Positions 47,878-59,403 are shown, numbered from the stretch's first letter. The stretch is 64,000 bases of DNA from Takakia lepidozioides (GCA_030704615.1 CM060732.1:24862001-24926000); one strand, 5' to 3'. Numbers and translations: made by a program. Notes: generated by a model from the sequence alone, not told the origin.

Positions 47878-48040
47878 GTATGAGTATATAATAATGCAGC
47901 TAGTTATAACATGTACTACAATTTGGTTAATTCAAAGCTCCATGTTGCAATTCAGACTTCATATGTTGTTTCGTGCTACTTGGGTTACCTTTGCCTACTG
48001 TTTCACGGCTTGGATTACAATTAGCTATGTGCTATGGTGA

Positions 48041-48273
48041 GCTGTAGAAATACCATATCAATGCTCATACCCCCCCAGTATCACTACAGAGAAAAGGCAA
48101 TATCAGTACCATACTCATATACAGCCCAAAGTACAACTACTCATACCAGATTCATACCCAAGTTGCTCATACCTGTATAGATACTTATACCAGCCTGGTA
48201 TGAAAAAAGGGTGGGACCCTTCATACCAGGACCAGTCTGGTATTAAAAAATGGACATACCAGTCCAACATTGG
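48041..48273. mobile_element. hAT-like element end, family 2, copy 2
   Basis: Right end ATACCAGTCCAACATTGG at 48256-48273, identical to 17234-17251. About ten ATACC or GGTAT motifs lie inside. Left end uncertain. Confidence 0.45.
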
Positions 48274-49604
48274 ACCTTACCTTTCTTGTTGTATGGTTCA
48301 TCCACTCGGATGACTGTTTCCTGCAACTTACATCCAATCGTGTCAAGGTATAGTATGTACCATTTTTGAGCGAAAGTCCAAAAACAGCTCTGGACACTTA
48401 GGGGTTAACACCCTCCAATATTTTCGAGATGGCAGTCATCTATCACCTTCACCAACGCTATGGGAAAGTACAGTTGACAGGTTTGCTTGAGGATTTTCAA
48501 GAAATCGGAGCTGTACTACGTAGCCTGTAGTTGAGGACGATATCAAATACGATAGAAAACTAAATTTTTCCATATAAAAATCAGAAACGTCTTTCATATT
48601 GTAATCAATCAAATTTCAATATATGCATCAGGATTGACATGTCCATAGTACAATGTACGGATCCTTATTAACAACGGCCTCTCTAAAGCGATCACCATAT
48701 GCTACATTGAAATCGAGTGGTTCTTCTGTACATGAGGGCTCGTCGAAATATCGTGAACCTTGTTTACAGTCATCTTGAAAAAATATATCATTAACCGCTT
48801 CAATGCTAGTCTCTGTTGCAGGCATTAGCATTATACGTCATAGAGCCTTACACCAATGCAGGTTCATTTCCTGCGGGAAAAACATACTCGATGCATAAGA
48901 CTTAATCGATTTTAGCATTGATGACAAGCAGCCCGAAAATGTACATGTCAACTGTTTTCAAGAGCATTGGTGAAGTGATAGATGAACGTTATCTCGAAAA
49001 CATTGGAGGGAGTTTTTCAGCTCTACACTACCATATAACGCATACATTTCTTTCTCTTTTCCATATTATACGTTGTGACATTATAACTAAAAAGCTTGAA
49101 ATGTAGTCGATCATAATCCTTTAGACAATAATATCCAAATATACCTTTCCAAGTGTCTAGCCGCACCTGTCATAATGTTTTGTGTCCCACTGGTGCGCTA
49201 TATCCCATCCTAGAAACTTTTATGAGTTTGTTGATTTGAATGATACTTTTAGTTAGAATTCTAATTACCATTTGAAAACCACCGCAAAAAAACCAGCGAG
49301 ACATCTTTCATCCATAAATTCTTTTAACGATTAAAAAATGTCAACATGGACATCACATCCTCCAACACCAATGGTGCATGAAACCTCGAACACTTTCAAT
49401 GCAGCTTTCTCCATTGCCGTAACTTCTTAGTGCCGGCCCCTGTCTCTCTTCTCACTGCAACTATCAAGGACGAGGGCATGACTGAACACAAACAAGAGAT
49501 CAAACTTAGAGGTACAAGACTAGACACGAAGTCAAGGTCGGCTGGCCGAATGCATGATGGATAAAGAAGAATCAAGATGATCTTTATAGCAATGGACAAG
49601 AGTA

Positions 49605-49705
49605 CAAGATACTGGAACTCAACTTGAATACTGGAATGTTGGAAACTGGACTGGAGTACCAGATACTGGAAACTGGACTAGAGTACTGGAGTCTGGACTG
49701 GAGCC
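49605..49705. repeat. Short tandem tactggaaactgga repeat
   Basis: Five or six irregular copies of agatactggaaactggac-type units, directly adjacent to the gag breakpoint at about 49736. Confidence 0.7.
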
Positions 49706-49735
49706 TGAACATATCCTCGAATGTCATCCGTTTGC

Positions 49736-50340
49736 TTCAAATTTCTCATCTTGTCCCGGGCAAGCCAGAACACGTTGAGGGGCACGAACTGTTTCTTCAT
49801 TAGTTCATTGAACCCACTCTAGCTCAAGGTCTCTAGGTTTGGCCCTTGGTCCTGAAGACGTTTCTGCCACCATTGTTGAGCATAACCCCTCAAATAGGTG
49901 GGTGCCACTTCCACCCGATTCCTCGTCACTCAACTTGGCCGCCCGGAAGTACTGCTCTAGCTCCAGGAGCCAGGTGTTGAGTGCCTTCCGATTTCGGACG
50001 CCCTCGAAGGTGCCGGGTTCCTTAGGCTTCACCTTAAACTTTGCCTTAGTGGAAGTGGCGTTGGCAGCTTTCATTACGTCATTCAGTGTCCCGCTAAACT
50101 GTGCCAGAAGCCCTTCCCAAAAGGCTGCTGGCATGGAAGACATCTGTTGGTCTGACGGAACTTTTGGGAAGTCCTCGGGCTCCGTCCCCTCAAATTCCTC
50201 CCGCTCTCGAGCGGCCTCGCTATCAGAAGCATAAATTGCCTCTTCCAGTTGTCGCTCCGGTGACACGGCGCTCCCACCGGGCTCACCATGATCATCATCT
50301 TTCGGGCCATTCCGCTTTCGTTTTGTCTTGACCGACCCTA
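49736..50340 (-). pseudogene. gag N-terminal half of the Ty3/gypsy chromovirus
   Basis: Read on the minus strand: a basic KTKRKRNG segment, an acidic linker (EREEFEGTEPEDFPK), then PGTFEGVRNRKALNTWLLEL, the start of the gypsy gag domain. A stop at about 49807 (ELEWVQ, stop) is followed by another frame with KKQFVPLNVFWLARDKMRNL (49800-49745). It ends where the gag of the element at 42386 begins, so the two halves are complementary rather than overlapping. Confidence 0.8.
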
Positions 50341-50382
50341 TGATGAGGCCAATCTCAAGGACGATCGTGTACTGAACTATAA

Positions 50383-50394
50383 GCTCTGATACCA
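50383..50394 (-). other. Primer-binding site (initiator tRNA-Met)
   Basis: On the minus strand TGGTATCAGAGC follows the end of the LTR after two bases. This is the standard plant retrotransposon primer site matching the 3' end of initiator methionine tRNA. It shows that 50397-51115 is the 5' LTR. Confidence 0.93.
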
Positions 50395-50396
50395 AG

Positions 50397-51115
50397 TGTC
50401 GCGCACCTCACTTCGGTAAGCTCCCCTTCAAGTCATAATTACTTGCTTTGATGCGCGCGCCTAACTTCCCAAACTGGCCGCCAGGCCAACTCGGAGCTTC
50501 GGCTGCTCACCGGGGCATAACGGCCCCCCTTTGCTCCTCCACGAGACCCTCGCACACTTTGGGCCTAGTGGAAATTCCATTTGGTTGTTGGCAGTCCGGA
50601 ACAGCTCCCCACACCTTGGTCGCTTTCCGGCTCGCACGCTTACTCACTAGTTTTTGGTCACCAACGGGCTTACACCGTTCTCGAGGTTACTACTCCCTTT
50701 ATATATTTCTGTGACTGTCCGCGGGGGTTTCACAAACAACGCAGTCATTTTATGGCGAACCACCACGAAGACCCTTGATTCCCGGTGATGAGTCGCGGTG
50801 GCCCACCCACCACAGCCCCAAATGGACTGTGATGAGTCGCAAGACTCCCCACGACTCCCACCACAAGGTCTCAACCCCATGGTGAGTCATATGCCACCCC
50901 CACTAAGACCCACTAAGCTACCACCACCCCTCGTGGACCACCCCCACCGTAACCCAGTGTGCGGGGCTCCACCTAGTGAGTGCCCCCGCCTCTTTGAGTG
51001 CCTTGCGCACTCAAGGGTGCTTCAGCCCCCATACCTATTGTTGCCACTGCCCCCACCACAGGGGCAGCCCCTCTGGTGTCCCGACCCCCTGCCCTCAAGG
51101 CAAAGGGCCGCGACA
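50397..51115 (-). repeat. 5' LTR of the Ty3/gypsy chromovirus
   Basis: On the minus strand it begins TGTCGCGGCC at 51115 and ends GCGCGACA at 50397, about 719 bp. It is flanked on the outside by GTATG (51120-51116, minus), the same 5 bases that follow the 3' LTR at 47878-47882. The LTRs differ at scattered sites, so the insertion is not recent. Confidence 0.92.
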
Positions 51116-51120
51116 CATAC

Positions 51121-51355
51121 CTACCTCCATTCGCCATGAACTCACCGCAATACTGGTATCGGGACCATGCTATTCTTTTGTATACCCAGACTGGTATGGT
51201 ATGTGTGGGGGGGAATCTGAAAGACATACTCCCCCAGTACGTGTATCACATGGGTACATTGGTTCTTTCATACCCGACTCGTCTGTTCTTCAATATATAT
51301 ATTCATACCTATATTCCATACCTAGGTTCACCCAGGTATACCAGTCCAACACTAT
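51121..51355. mobile_element. hAT-like element end, family 2, copy 3
   Basis: Ends ATACCAGTCCAACACTAT at 51338-51355, a near copy of the ends at 17251 and 48273, with internal catacc and ctggtat motifs. The chromovirus 5' LTR lies directly to its left and may have inserted into it. Confidence 0.4.
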
Positions 51356-52632
51356 CATGCATGTGGTCAGACATTTTGTAGCTGATTTCACTGTTTCAAT
51401 CAAAAAATTATAAGAAATGAAAATGGTGGATTTTTCAAGTCCACCAAAAAATCCACCTGCATATCAGGGTTGACCAACTATTTGCTCTGTGATTTATTTC
51501 TTTTTCCTACCAACGTCACCACAGACTCATTGCCTACTAGATGTATAGAACGTGCTCTCCAAATTTGCAACCCAAATTCCACGTTTTTGGGTGGGTACAA
51601 AACCCGAATTCCCCGAATAAAGGGGGGTTTTGGGTTTTCCACCCATTGCATTTTGGCTATGCAACTGGTGAATTTCGGGTTTCGGGTTTCGGGTTTCGAA
51701 ACCCCCCCTGCATGCAATAGCAATGAGACTTCACCAGACACTCGCTTCGATGTTGACGGCCCATTGCGAGGTCTCCTCCTGAAATTGGAGGACCAAATTC
51801 CCAAAGAATCTACTAGCTGGTTTGTATGTGCAATAAGGAGGGGTGCACTTGGTAGTGACATAGAAAATGCTGCATAGATCCTACACATTGTAACCAAATG
51901 CAGTTTCCTCTGGTGCAATCCTGCAGTGCCCAAAGTTGAACATGAATGTAATTTTTTTTTAGAAAAATCCAAAAGCACCAGTGTAGATGGGTGCACACAG
52001 TTACCTGCCACGTGGCAGGTCAACGGGCCCAGGCCATGGATTCCAAGGCTTATAAAAATCGTGGCGGCCCGAGGTTTTGTCCGATGGGGGCGCATTAATT
52101 TCCCTCGTGCGCACCTCCACCCCGTGCTCACTTTTCCTTTGGCGATTTTTTTTCATCCAAGTACATCCACGGAAGCTATCCATGGATGAAAACGGCTGCG
52201 ACCCAATTCGGGTCGTGCCGACCTTTAGGGGTCAAGATCTCCTAGACACATGTCTCAAATCCAAGATTGATCCTTATAGCCCATGAATTCTTGACCCTTC
52301 AGCTTTCCAAGATTTTTGACCCAAATTGTTCCCCGGCAATGGCCTCGGGCACGGACCTCAAAGTTTTGGGCTGTCCTATCCCTTAACCCTAAAGGACGAG
52401 AGTTTTTTTGCAATTTTTTCGAAAAACCTATCATGGCCTGACTTGAGTGGATGTATGTTGTTGCCAAAATTCATCCGGAAGGATGAACCATACAATGTTG
52501 TCAACAACTACATCATACATATGGTCAAAACTTCTCAGATCATTCCACCGCTGGAATGAGCAGATTATAATGTGGGAGTCACCTCCAATTTGTAGGTTTA
52601 TACAAAACTCATGGAAAAACTTGGTTTTGACT

Positions 52633-52880
52633 AGTGTTGGGCGGTTCTTAGCTTTTATTAATATCCGCCGGGTCCGGATACTTGACAAACTAGAGAATGA
52701 TATATCCTGCGGATCCGGATATTAGATTAATCTGCATTTCTCATATCCGTCGGTTATAGTATAAGTTCTTAAAAATCTGCCGGATATAAATAAGTCCGGA
52801 TATTCAGATTATAATATCCGGCGGTTATAGAGTAATCCGGATATATAAATCATAAAAATAATATCTTTTAAATTTTTCAT
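52633..52880. mobile_element. Element with hAT-like family 1 left end
   Basis: TAGTGTTGGGCGGTTCTTAG at 52633 matches the left end of the MITE at 38154 apart from two bases. The interior is different: it repeats ggatat/atccgg strings (tccggatatt, gccggatata). The right end was not found, so the end coordinate is approximate. Confidence 0.4.
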
Positions 52881-52989
52881 TTAATCAATTTAAATCATTA
52901 CAATTCTAATAAAATATTAATTTTTAAATGAATTGTTTTTATTTTTTATTTTATTTTCTTAACCATTCTTAACCATTCTTAACCATTTC

Positions 52990-53172
52990 CAGTGTCATCT
53001 AAATCCCACTATGTATCCAAGTGCGTCTCCTATGTCGAGGCCCATCTAAGCTCCGGTGCAATCTTCTATTCATATCCAAATGCATCTCCAATGTAGAGGC
53101 CCAAGTGTCAAGTGTCATATAAGCCCAAGTGCAATCTCTTATGTCTCCAAGTACATCTCCAATGTCAAGGCC
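52990..53172. repeat. Degenerate repeat of about 60 bp
   Basis: Three copies of a unit containing ccaagtgcgtctcctatgtc and gaggccca variants (53019, about 53082 and 53150). Confidence 0.5.
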
Positions 53173-53566
53173 CAATTTTTTTTTTTCATGAATTTATTGA
53201 GTAGTAATATATCCAATCATTATTGATATATCTCATGTCGGGGCTCCAATCGTTGCCCCAGGAGAGTCAAGCCCACTTTGCTATTTTTCACGAATTTCCC
53301 GCGACCAAAAGTACTTGAAATTCCATATCTCCCACAGCACAGGTCCAAAAATCACGAGACCAAGCCCAAGCCCGTGCACCCCACCTCGTTGAGGGCTTTC
53401 CAACCGTACCAAGCACGAGGGCTGGGCCCGCGGTTTGGACATCTCAACTCTACAAAACAAACAAAACAAGTTGTAAACAACAAGAGGCTCTATCCATTGA
53501 GGCAACAATTTTGACAAGCTGCCACGTGGTTTATATTTAAGAGTTTTTGTAGACCAATCATACTCT

Positions 53567-53805
53567 TGACACGGTGTAAGGTCCGTTGACCACATTTTCT
53601 ACATTGACTTCAACATGATGCAAAGTCTGTGCCCTGAAAACAAGCCTCAAACCTCTTGCTTTGCTTTGGCACAAATAAGAGGAAGGTAAGACTAGGGAGC
53701 ATGACTCAGCACAACACACCAATCAGCGCCTTGACACGGTGTAAGGTCCTTGGACCACATTTTGTCCATTGACTTGCATGTCTCCGCAAAGTCTCTCTCT
53801 ACCAT
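53567..53805. repeat. Direct duplication, about 70 bp, period about 164 bp
   Basis: ttgacacggtgtaaggtcc followed by accacatttt and cattgactt occurs at 53567 and again at 53731. It lies upstream of the second P450 copy. Confidence 0.75.
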
Positions 53806-54474
53806 AGAGCCAACAAACAAACTGGCTTCCTTCATATGTTGATGGCTTGCTATTTGTAGAGGGCCAAGGATGAGGAATGCAAATGGCTAGCAAAAGCCCT
53901 TTGAAAGATATCTCCTCTCACTTTAATCAAGAAAATAAAAGTGGACCACGACAGATTGGATCTCTGAGGTCTAGAAAAAAGACAAACGAAAGAAAAAGAA
54001 GACATGAGAGAGTCCAGATTGTGATGCTCGAGGAGAGCATCGAGATTGTGTTCAATTTTTTTTGAGAGATGGGACAGAATCCTGCTTGTGTTGAGCAGGA
54101 GACTCTGGAACGATCGTTGGGATACCCGCAGAGACTAGAGACTGTCCAGAGTGTGAAGCATCAGACGCAGTGGACGGATCCCAATGATGTCGATGGAGCG
54201 AGCAGCAAGAGTGGCCGATGGTCGAGCACGTGTTTTATGGTGCTCATTTCTTCAGAGCCAGTTGCAATCACCAGCTCGTTTAGTACCTCGACGATTTACG
54301 GATATCTAGATTGAGTAACTGTAGATCTGACGTCTGACAGCAACATATCTAACTCTCCCCAGCAAGAGAGTTCAAGTATAGAACCGGTCCACCAATACAT
54401 AAACAATACCCACGTGGAGAGCGAGAGAGAGAAAATCATAACAGGAAGTCTGCGAAGAAGAGAGCGCGCAAGTG

Positions 54475-56786
54475 ATGATGGACGGCATAGAAACATCCGG
54501 CGCGCAGATAGATCGACTTGGAACCCTTTGGTGGGCTCAGGATAGTGTTAGTGTGGTGCTGCTAGTCGTGGTAGGGATAATCGGCGCTGTTGCTCTCTTC
54601 CTGAGAAAAACTATGAGGATACCTCCTGGGCCACGGCCATGGCCCATCCTGGGTAGTCTACCACTTTTGGGGGAGCTTCCCCACCAGGGATTGGCACGCC
54701 TGGCTCAGAAATATGGCCCTCTCATGTATCTGCGGCTCGGATCCACCCACACTGTCGTAGCATCCTCTCCAGAGATGGCCAGAGAGTTTCTCCAAACGCA
54801 CGATCAAGTGTTTTCTCACCGCCCGAACACTTTGATTGCGTACTTGCACCATGGCAAAAACGTTGCATTTTCCGAAGGTGCCTATTGGCGGCATCTGCGC
54901 AAGATATGCATGCTTGAGCTCTTTAGTCCAAAACGCCTGGAATCTTTTCGAAATGCAAGGACAGAGGAGGTGACTGCCACGATGAAGACCATCTTCGACG
55001 ATTGCCGAGAGAGGAAAGTCGTGGATCTGAATTTAAAGCTCTGGTCCCTCATCTCCAACAACATGACACGCATGCTTTTCAACAAAAGGTTGAACAGAAT
55101 TTGAGGATCATCGATATATTTGCCAATGAATAGAGGATTGAATCTTGAGTACTGAATTTTAGAATCACTTGCTGGTTACTTGTCCATTCACTTTACTGAA
55201 TATCAGTGCCAATTAGAGAGGAAGCCTCAGCTCCAGATTTGAAAGGTGGCAGGTCGCTAGTGCCCACTTCATGTAGACATTTCGACATCCCTGGTGGAGT
55301 TAAACTAAGTCAACATCTTCACATCAGGTGGGTGTTCTAGACTATTTGTAAACCTGTCGTAATTACACATTCATCGGTTTGAAACTACTTACCGACCGAG
55401 ATGTTGAGCAATCGATAGCATTGCCAATCCGCATTGATTTGGCAGGATGTAGTCCAAGGGAAAGTCCACATAGCGGGATTTCGTGCAGACGGTCCATATC
55501 TATGTAATTTGAGGACATGGACTTTCCCGTGACAGCCATAGCAACAATCTATCAGAATCTGTCATGCAAACATGTTAGACAACTTGCAAAAATTTGAATG
55601 CTTGCAAAAACGATGTGAATATTTTGCCGTCCCTGATCTTCACTTCAATCATTGATTAAGAATCACGCCCGCATTGATCCTACCCAGGTACTTCGAATCG
55701 GGGATGGAAGGTCAGAAGGAGGCGCAAACCTTTAAGGTACTTGTGGAAAAGATTCACTACTGGGCTGGGGCGTTCATCATCGGTGACTTCAACCCCTCAT
55801 TACGGTGGCTGTCCAAGTTGCAAGGCATCGATGCATCCAGTTTTTATCAGCACTTCATTGACGACCACAGAAAAGCTGCAGCTACGGAACGGGGGAGTAC
55901 TTATGGGCCGTCAACAGACTTTGTTCAAGTGCTCCTCAGCGTGCGTTCAGAGGATGGACGTGGCAATCTCTCTGACCAGTCGATAAGACTTGTGCTCATG
56001 GTAAATATCCGATAGGTCAGTCTCCTAATTTGCTTTGTTTTGCACTAGAGCTGCAATGTGGAGTTCTGATGATCTAGGTCCTCTTCTTGGAATGAGTATG
56101 AAGATTGCTTGAAATTACAGCTCACATTAAAAATGTTCGTGTCTTCACTTCCGTAGGATAGGTTGAATGGTGGAACGGACACATCCGCGACCACAATAGA
56201 GTGGGCGATGGCCGAGCTCTTGCGCAACCCTGATGTAATGAAGCGCGCACAAACTGAGCTGGATGCTGTGGTGGGAACCACTCGCCTTGTTGAGGAATCA
56301 GACCTGCAACATCTGAAGTACCTAGAAGCTGTAGTTAAAGAGAACTTTCGCCTCCACCCCGCAGCTCCACTGCTGCTTCCACACGAGTCTCGTGGGGCAT
56401 GCCAAATAGCGGGCTACAGTCTCCCAGCAAAGACCCGATTGCTGATCAATGTGTGGGCTATTGGACGAGATCCTTCCATCTGGAAAAGGCCCCTTGCGTT
56501 TGACCCGGAGAGATTTGTAGAGTTCCCTGACATTGATATCAAAGGCCATAACTTTCAGCTTTAACCTTTTGGCACCGGTAGAAGAGGATGTGTGGGACTT
56601 TCTCTCGGACTACTTATGGTTCAGATAATCTTAGCTCGCCTTCTTCACAGCTTCAATTGGTCTTTACCAGACGTGCAAGACCCCAACACGTTGGACATGT
56701 CAGAGCGGTTCGGAATCACTCTTGGCAGGACGCACCCACTGCACGTTGTTGCACACCCTCGCTTGGCTGCGCGTTTATATGAGTGA
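54475..56786 (+). pseudogene. Cytochrome P450, CYP71 clan, second copy with one in-frame stop
   Basis: Paralogue of the minus-strand gene at 35050-37493 with the same three-exon layout: 54475-55088, 55688-56000 and 56157-56786. It keeps the membrane anchor (VSVVLLVVVGIIGAVALFL), hinge IPPGPRPWPILG, helix I motif NGGTDTS, ExxR motif KENFRLHP, PERF-like motif FDPERF and haem loop PFGTGRRGCVG. The single clear lesion is TAA at 56562-56564 in place of the leucine just before PFGTG. It cuts off the haem-ligand cysteine and the last 73 residues. After that stop the frame stays open to TGA at 56784-56786, and the splice sites look normal. Exon 2 is shorter than in the paralogue. Either a young pseudogene, or the stop is an assembly or allelic difference. 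Confidence 0.85.
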
Positions 56787-58676
56787 ATCTTCATTTTAAC
56801 CCTAAAGTGTCAAACCGACCCGTTTTGGGTCGGTTAGGTTTCTTTAACCAGCCATAACTTCCTGTGGTTAAGGCTGATTGGCCTTTTTTTTGGCTCAATC
56901 GACAGATAATCGGGTCCCCCTTCATATGGCATTGGCCAATTGGTCAATGCCTGAAGGGGTATGGGTCTGGACCAATTGGAAGGGGGCACACTCAGCTTTT
57001 TGAGGCCAATTTGGCCCCCCTAACCTGCCCAAGTTGCTGACATGGCAACTGCGGTCAGGTTAGGGTGACTGAAAGATACCCCATAAAGGTTAGGGTGGCA
57101 CGCTCCCCCAAACCCCTTGATTGCCCGGCAGGGGCATGGCTGCTGGCGCAGGTCTGGGCATTCCCAGGCTTTGGCCTAGCCTGAATCGACGGCGATGGCA
57201 GCTCCGGCCAACGCCATGCAGGACGGGCTGGAGGGAGTGCAGCCGCGATGGCGGCAGAGCTCGGGGCTCGAGAGAAACGCCACGAGGGGTGGGCCAGACC
57301 TAGGGCGGGGTTTTGAGAGGGTTGAGGGTGGCGTGGCCCCCCATGAAAGCAGGGCCGGGTAAGCCAGAGGAGCTCCCAAGCCCCGTGCCCTTCTGGGCTA
57401 TGGCTCCAAATATCCTAGGCCTGCAGGCTATAACATAGGTGTGCCATTTGAAGTCTTGGGCAGGGAACCTAAAGATGTGAGGGCAGTTACCGATTGGTCC
57501 CAAACTTTTTTTGGGATCTCATATGGATGTTCATGACACTTCAACCGGAGGGATTAGGAATTGAACGGCTGACGTTTTTTGTATAATTTTAGGAAGAGAG
57601 ATTTTGGCCTGCCCAAAGAAAATGGCATATTTTGACCCCCCCAATTTGTCACTACAAAGGAGCCCACTTGAGAACATTTCAGAAAAAACTGAAATTTTAT
57701 GAGAATGTGTGTTATCAGGTATGGAACAACGTTCTTGAGACTCTCACACAGAAAAAATTAAAAATGCCCAAATACGAGCAAAAAACTGTTTTTTTGGCAC
57801 CTAGTTCTTAGTGGAGATTTGTTTTTGTCCCCATTGTAAAGCCAGATTCTCGCCCACCCCGTTATTCCTCTTCCTCTCGGGGTATTGAGCTATAAGGGGG
57901 ATATATGCTCGGTAAAGCAGGCTAGCGAGATAGGCAAGATCCAACGCAGAGGAGACATAATCACTCACCCAACCTAACAGCACATCCTTACTCAGAGCCC
58001 TTTCATCCAAAACTCCTACACAGGTATAATAGGGTTTCACACCAAACGTACACCACCGCCTTAAGCGTCGTGTTGATCCCTTTTATAAACGAAGGCCCAC
58101 AATCTTATCTGACCAAGTGGCAAGCCTTGATTGGTCACCTAAATGCCATCTGGGTGTCTGTCCAGATAGGACGTCACTTCATTCTAATTTAGAGATAAAC
58201 TAGCTGTTAACATAAGACAATACTTAGTTTAAAAATAAATTGTCTCCAGCTGTTTCATCCAAGCCCTCAACGGTCATCATCCAACGTCTGTTCCAATGAC
58301 AAAAAGGTAGGTAGAAGGAATCTGGCCATTACATATGTAAAGCCTCCTGGCACATAGAGAAGTGAGCTCCAGTGAGCTAGCTAAAGAAACACTCTGCTCA
58401 AAACAGGGAGCAGGGTCACTCAAGGTTACACCAAGATAGAATGAAAAAACCGCAACAAGGAAAACCTTGCTCTGCAATGTGAGCGAAGGACAAAACCTTG
58501 ATGTGGAAAAATCCTAGCTTGTGAGGTGTGCAACCTGAAGAACGAGAAAGAAATTGAGAGAGAAGACAGTGTGATGAGGAAGTCTAGGTAGCAACTGAAG
58601 CAGAATCAAGCCGAGCACGTTTCTTCGGAGTTAAAACCACATGTCGATTCTCCACGTTGATGCAGGTCAAATCAAA
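56787..58676. other. Intergenic; possible LTR or 3' region of the element to the right
   Basis: A perfect hairpin lies at 56813-56835 (AACCGACCC, 5-base loop, GGGTCGGTT), 27 bases after the P450 stop. From 57100 to 57400 the DNA is GC-rich without a domain. The 57800-58620 stretch lies directly downstream of the integrase reading into it on the minus strand and may hold its 3' LTR, but I could not place LTR ends. Confidence 0.35.
56813..56835. other. Perfect 9-bp stem hairpin
   Basis: AACCGACCC gtttt GGGTCGGTT. It could form in the P450 3' UTR; no bacterial-type terminator role is implied in a plant. Confidence 0.6.
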
Positions 58677-59400
58677 CTACAGCTTAGAAGGGACCAGTTG
58701 AGAAACATGAACAGTCCCTGCAATCTCCGCCGTAGAAGGATGTTGAGGAAGAAGACGGTACTGCCGACCAGGCAGAATCGCATGAATCAGATAAGGCCCA
58801 TCAATCCGCATCTTGGATTTGGTGACCTGTTTGCCAGGCTGCAATCGAACACAAACAGTCTGGCCTAGAGAAAAAATTTCAGAATAAACAACCCTACGGT
58901 TGTAATTTCTAGCCTGAGCAACTTGAGAAACCTGAATGTTGTGCTTAGCAGTCTCTAATAAACGTAAACGATGAGAAGTGAGGTGAGTAAGAAAGTCTTC
59001 CCATATGATGGGCTCCGCAACCTGAGTCTGAAGCACAGGGACATGAAGAGGGGTGCGAGCCTTGCGGCCATACAGTAATTCAAAAGGGGAAAAGCGAGTG
59101 CTGGCATGCACCGAGGTCCTGTAGGCAAATATGAGAATGGGTAGAGTAACATCCCAGTCTTCAGTGAGAGCTCCGTTCTTTTCTAACAACTGGCACATGG
59201 TTTTGTTGAACCTCTCTGTAAGCCCGTTGCACTGGGAGTTGTAGGGAGCAGTCAAGCGATGCTTGACATCTAAATTAAGCACACAACCTCCATAAGCTGA
59301 TTACAAAACTCCGTACCCTGATCAGTTAAAATTTCAAGGGGACAACCGTGGCGTAGCAGGATTTCATCAAAGAAGAATTGAACCACCCTTGGACAAGATC
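58677..59400 (-). pseudogene. Ty3/gypsy integrase, C-terminal part
   Basis: On the minus strand VVQFFFDEILLRHGCPLEIL and TDQGTEFCNQL (59385-59300) lead, after a frame change near 59285, into LDVKHRLTAPYNSQCNGLTE and RFNKTMCQLLEKNG. These are the integrase catalytic D and E regions, followed by the typical FELLYGRKARTP and a C-terminal MRIDGPYLIHAI. The N-terminal part of the same integrase is at 63604-63980; about 4.2 kb of foreign DNA separates them. This differs from the chromovirus at 42386 and lacks its chromodomain. Confidence 0.85.
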
Positions 59401-59403
59401 AAG

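Larger units (their letters stand above)
42386..47882 (+). mobile_element. Ty3/gypsy chromovirus, inverted half: gag C-terminus, pol, 3' LTR
   Basis: Contains, in order, a partial gag, pol, a 3' non-coding stretch (46251-47148, no gene), the 3' LTR (47149-47877) and the target duplication GTATG (47878-47882). The missing gag N-terminus, primer-binding site and 5' LTR lie at 49736-51120 on the opposite strand. The pair is one insertion disrupted by an inversion whose left breakpoint is about 42386. Confidence 0.85.
47883..49735. other. Inverted flanking DNA beyond the 3' LTR
   Basis: No gene. Contains a family-2 hAT-like element with many ATACC/ATACCAG motifs at about 48041-48273. An array of tactgga/aactggac units (49610-49700) lies next to the inversion breakpoint at about 49736. 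Confidence 0.5.
51356..54474. other. Intergenic, no gene supported
   Basis: Holds four ttcggg/tttcggg units at about 51672-51698, a TAGTGTTGGGCGGTTC element end (52633), a TTCTTAACCA triplet repeat (52958-52988) and two small duplications listed separately. The frames at 51478-52131 and 53281-53595 show no domain. The last 60 bp before 54475 contain a G-box, CACGTG (54411-54416), probably part of the P450 promoter. Confidence 0.45.

Noticed and set aside
50383-50394. tRNA gene suggested by the TGGTATCAGAGC string
   Set aside because: It is the primer-binding site next to the LTR; no cloverleaf surrounds it.
42386-51120. Two independent Ty3/gypsy insertions of the same family
   Set aside because: Complementary gag pieces and the same GTATG outside both LTRs in opposite orientation are better explained by one insertion plus inversion.
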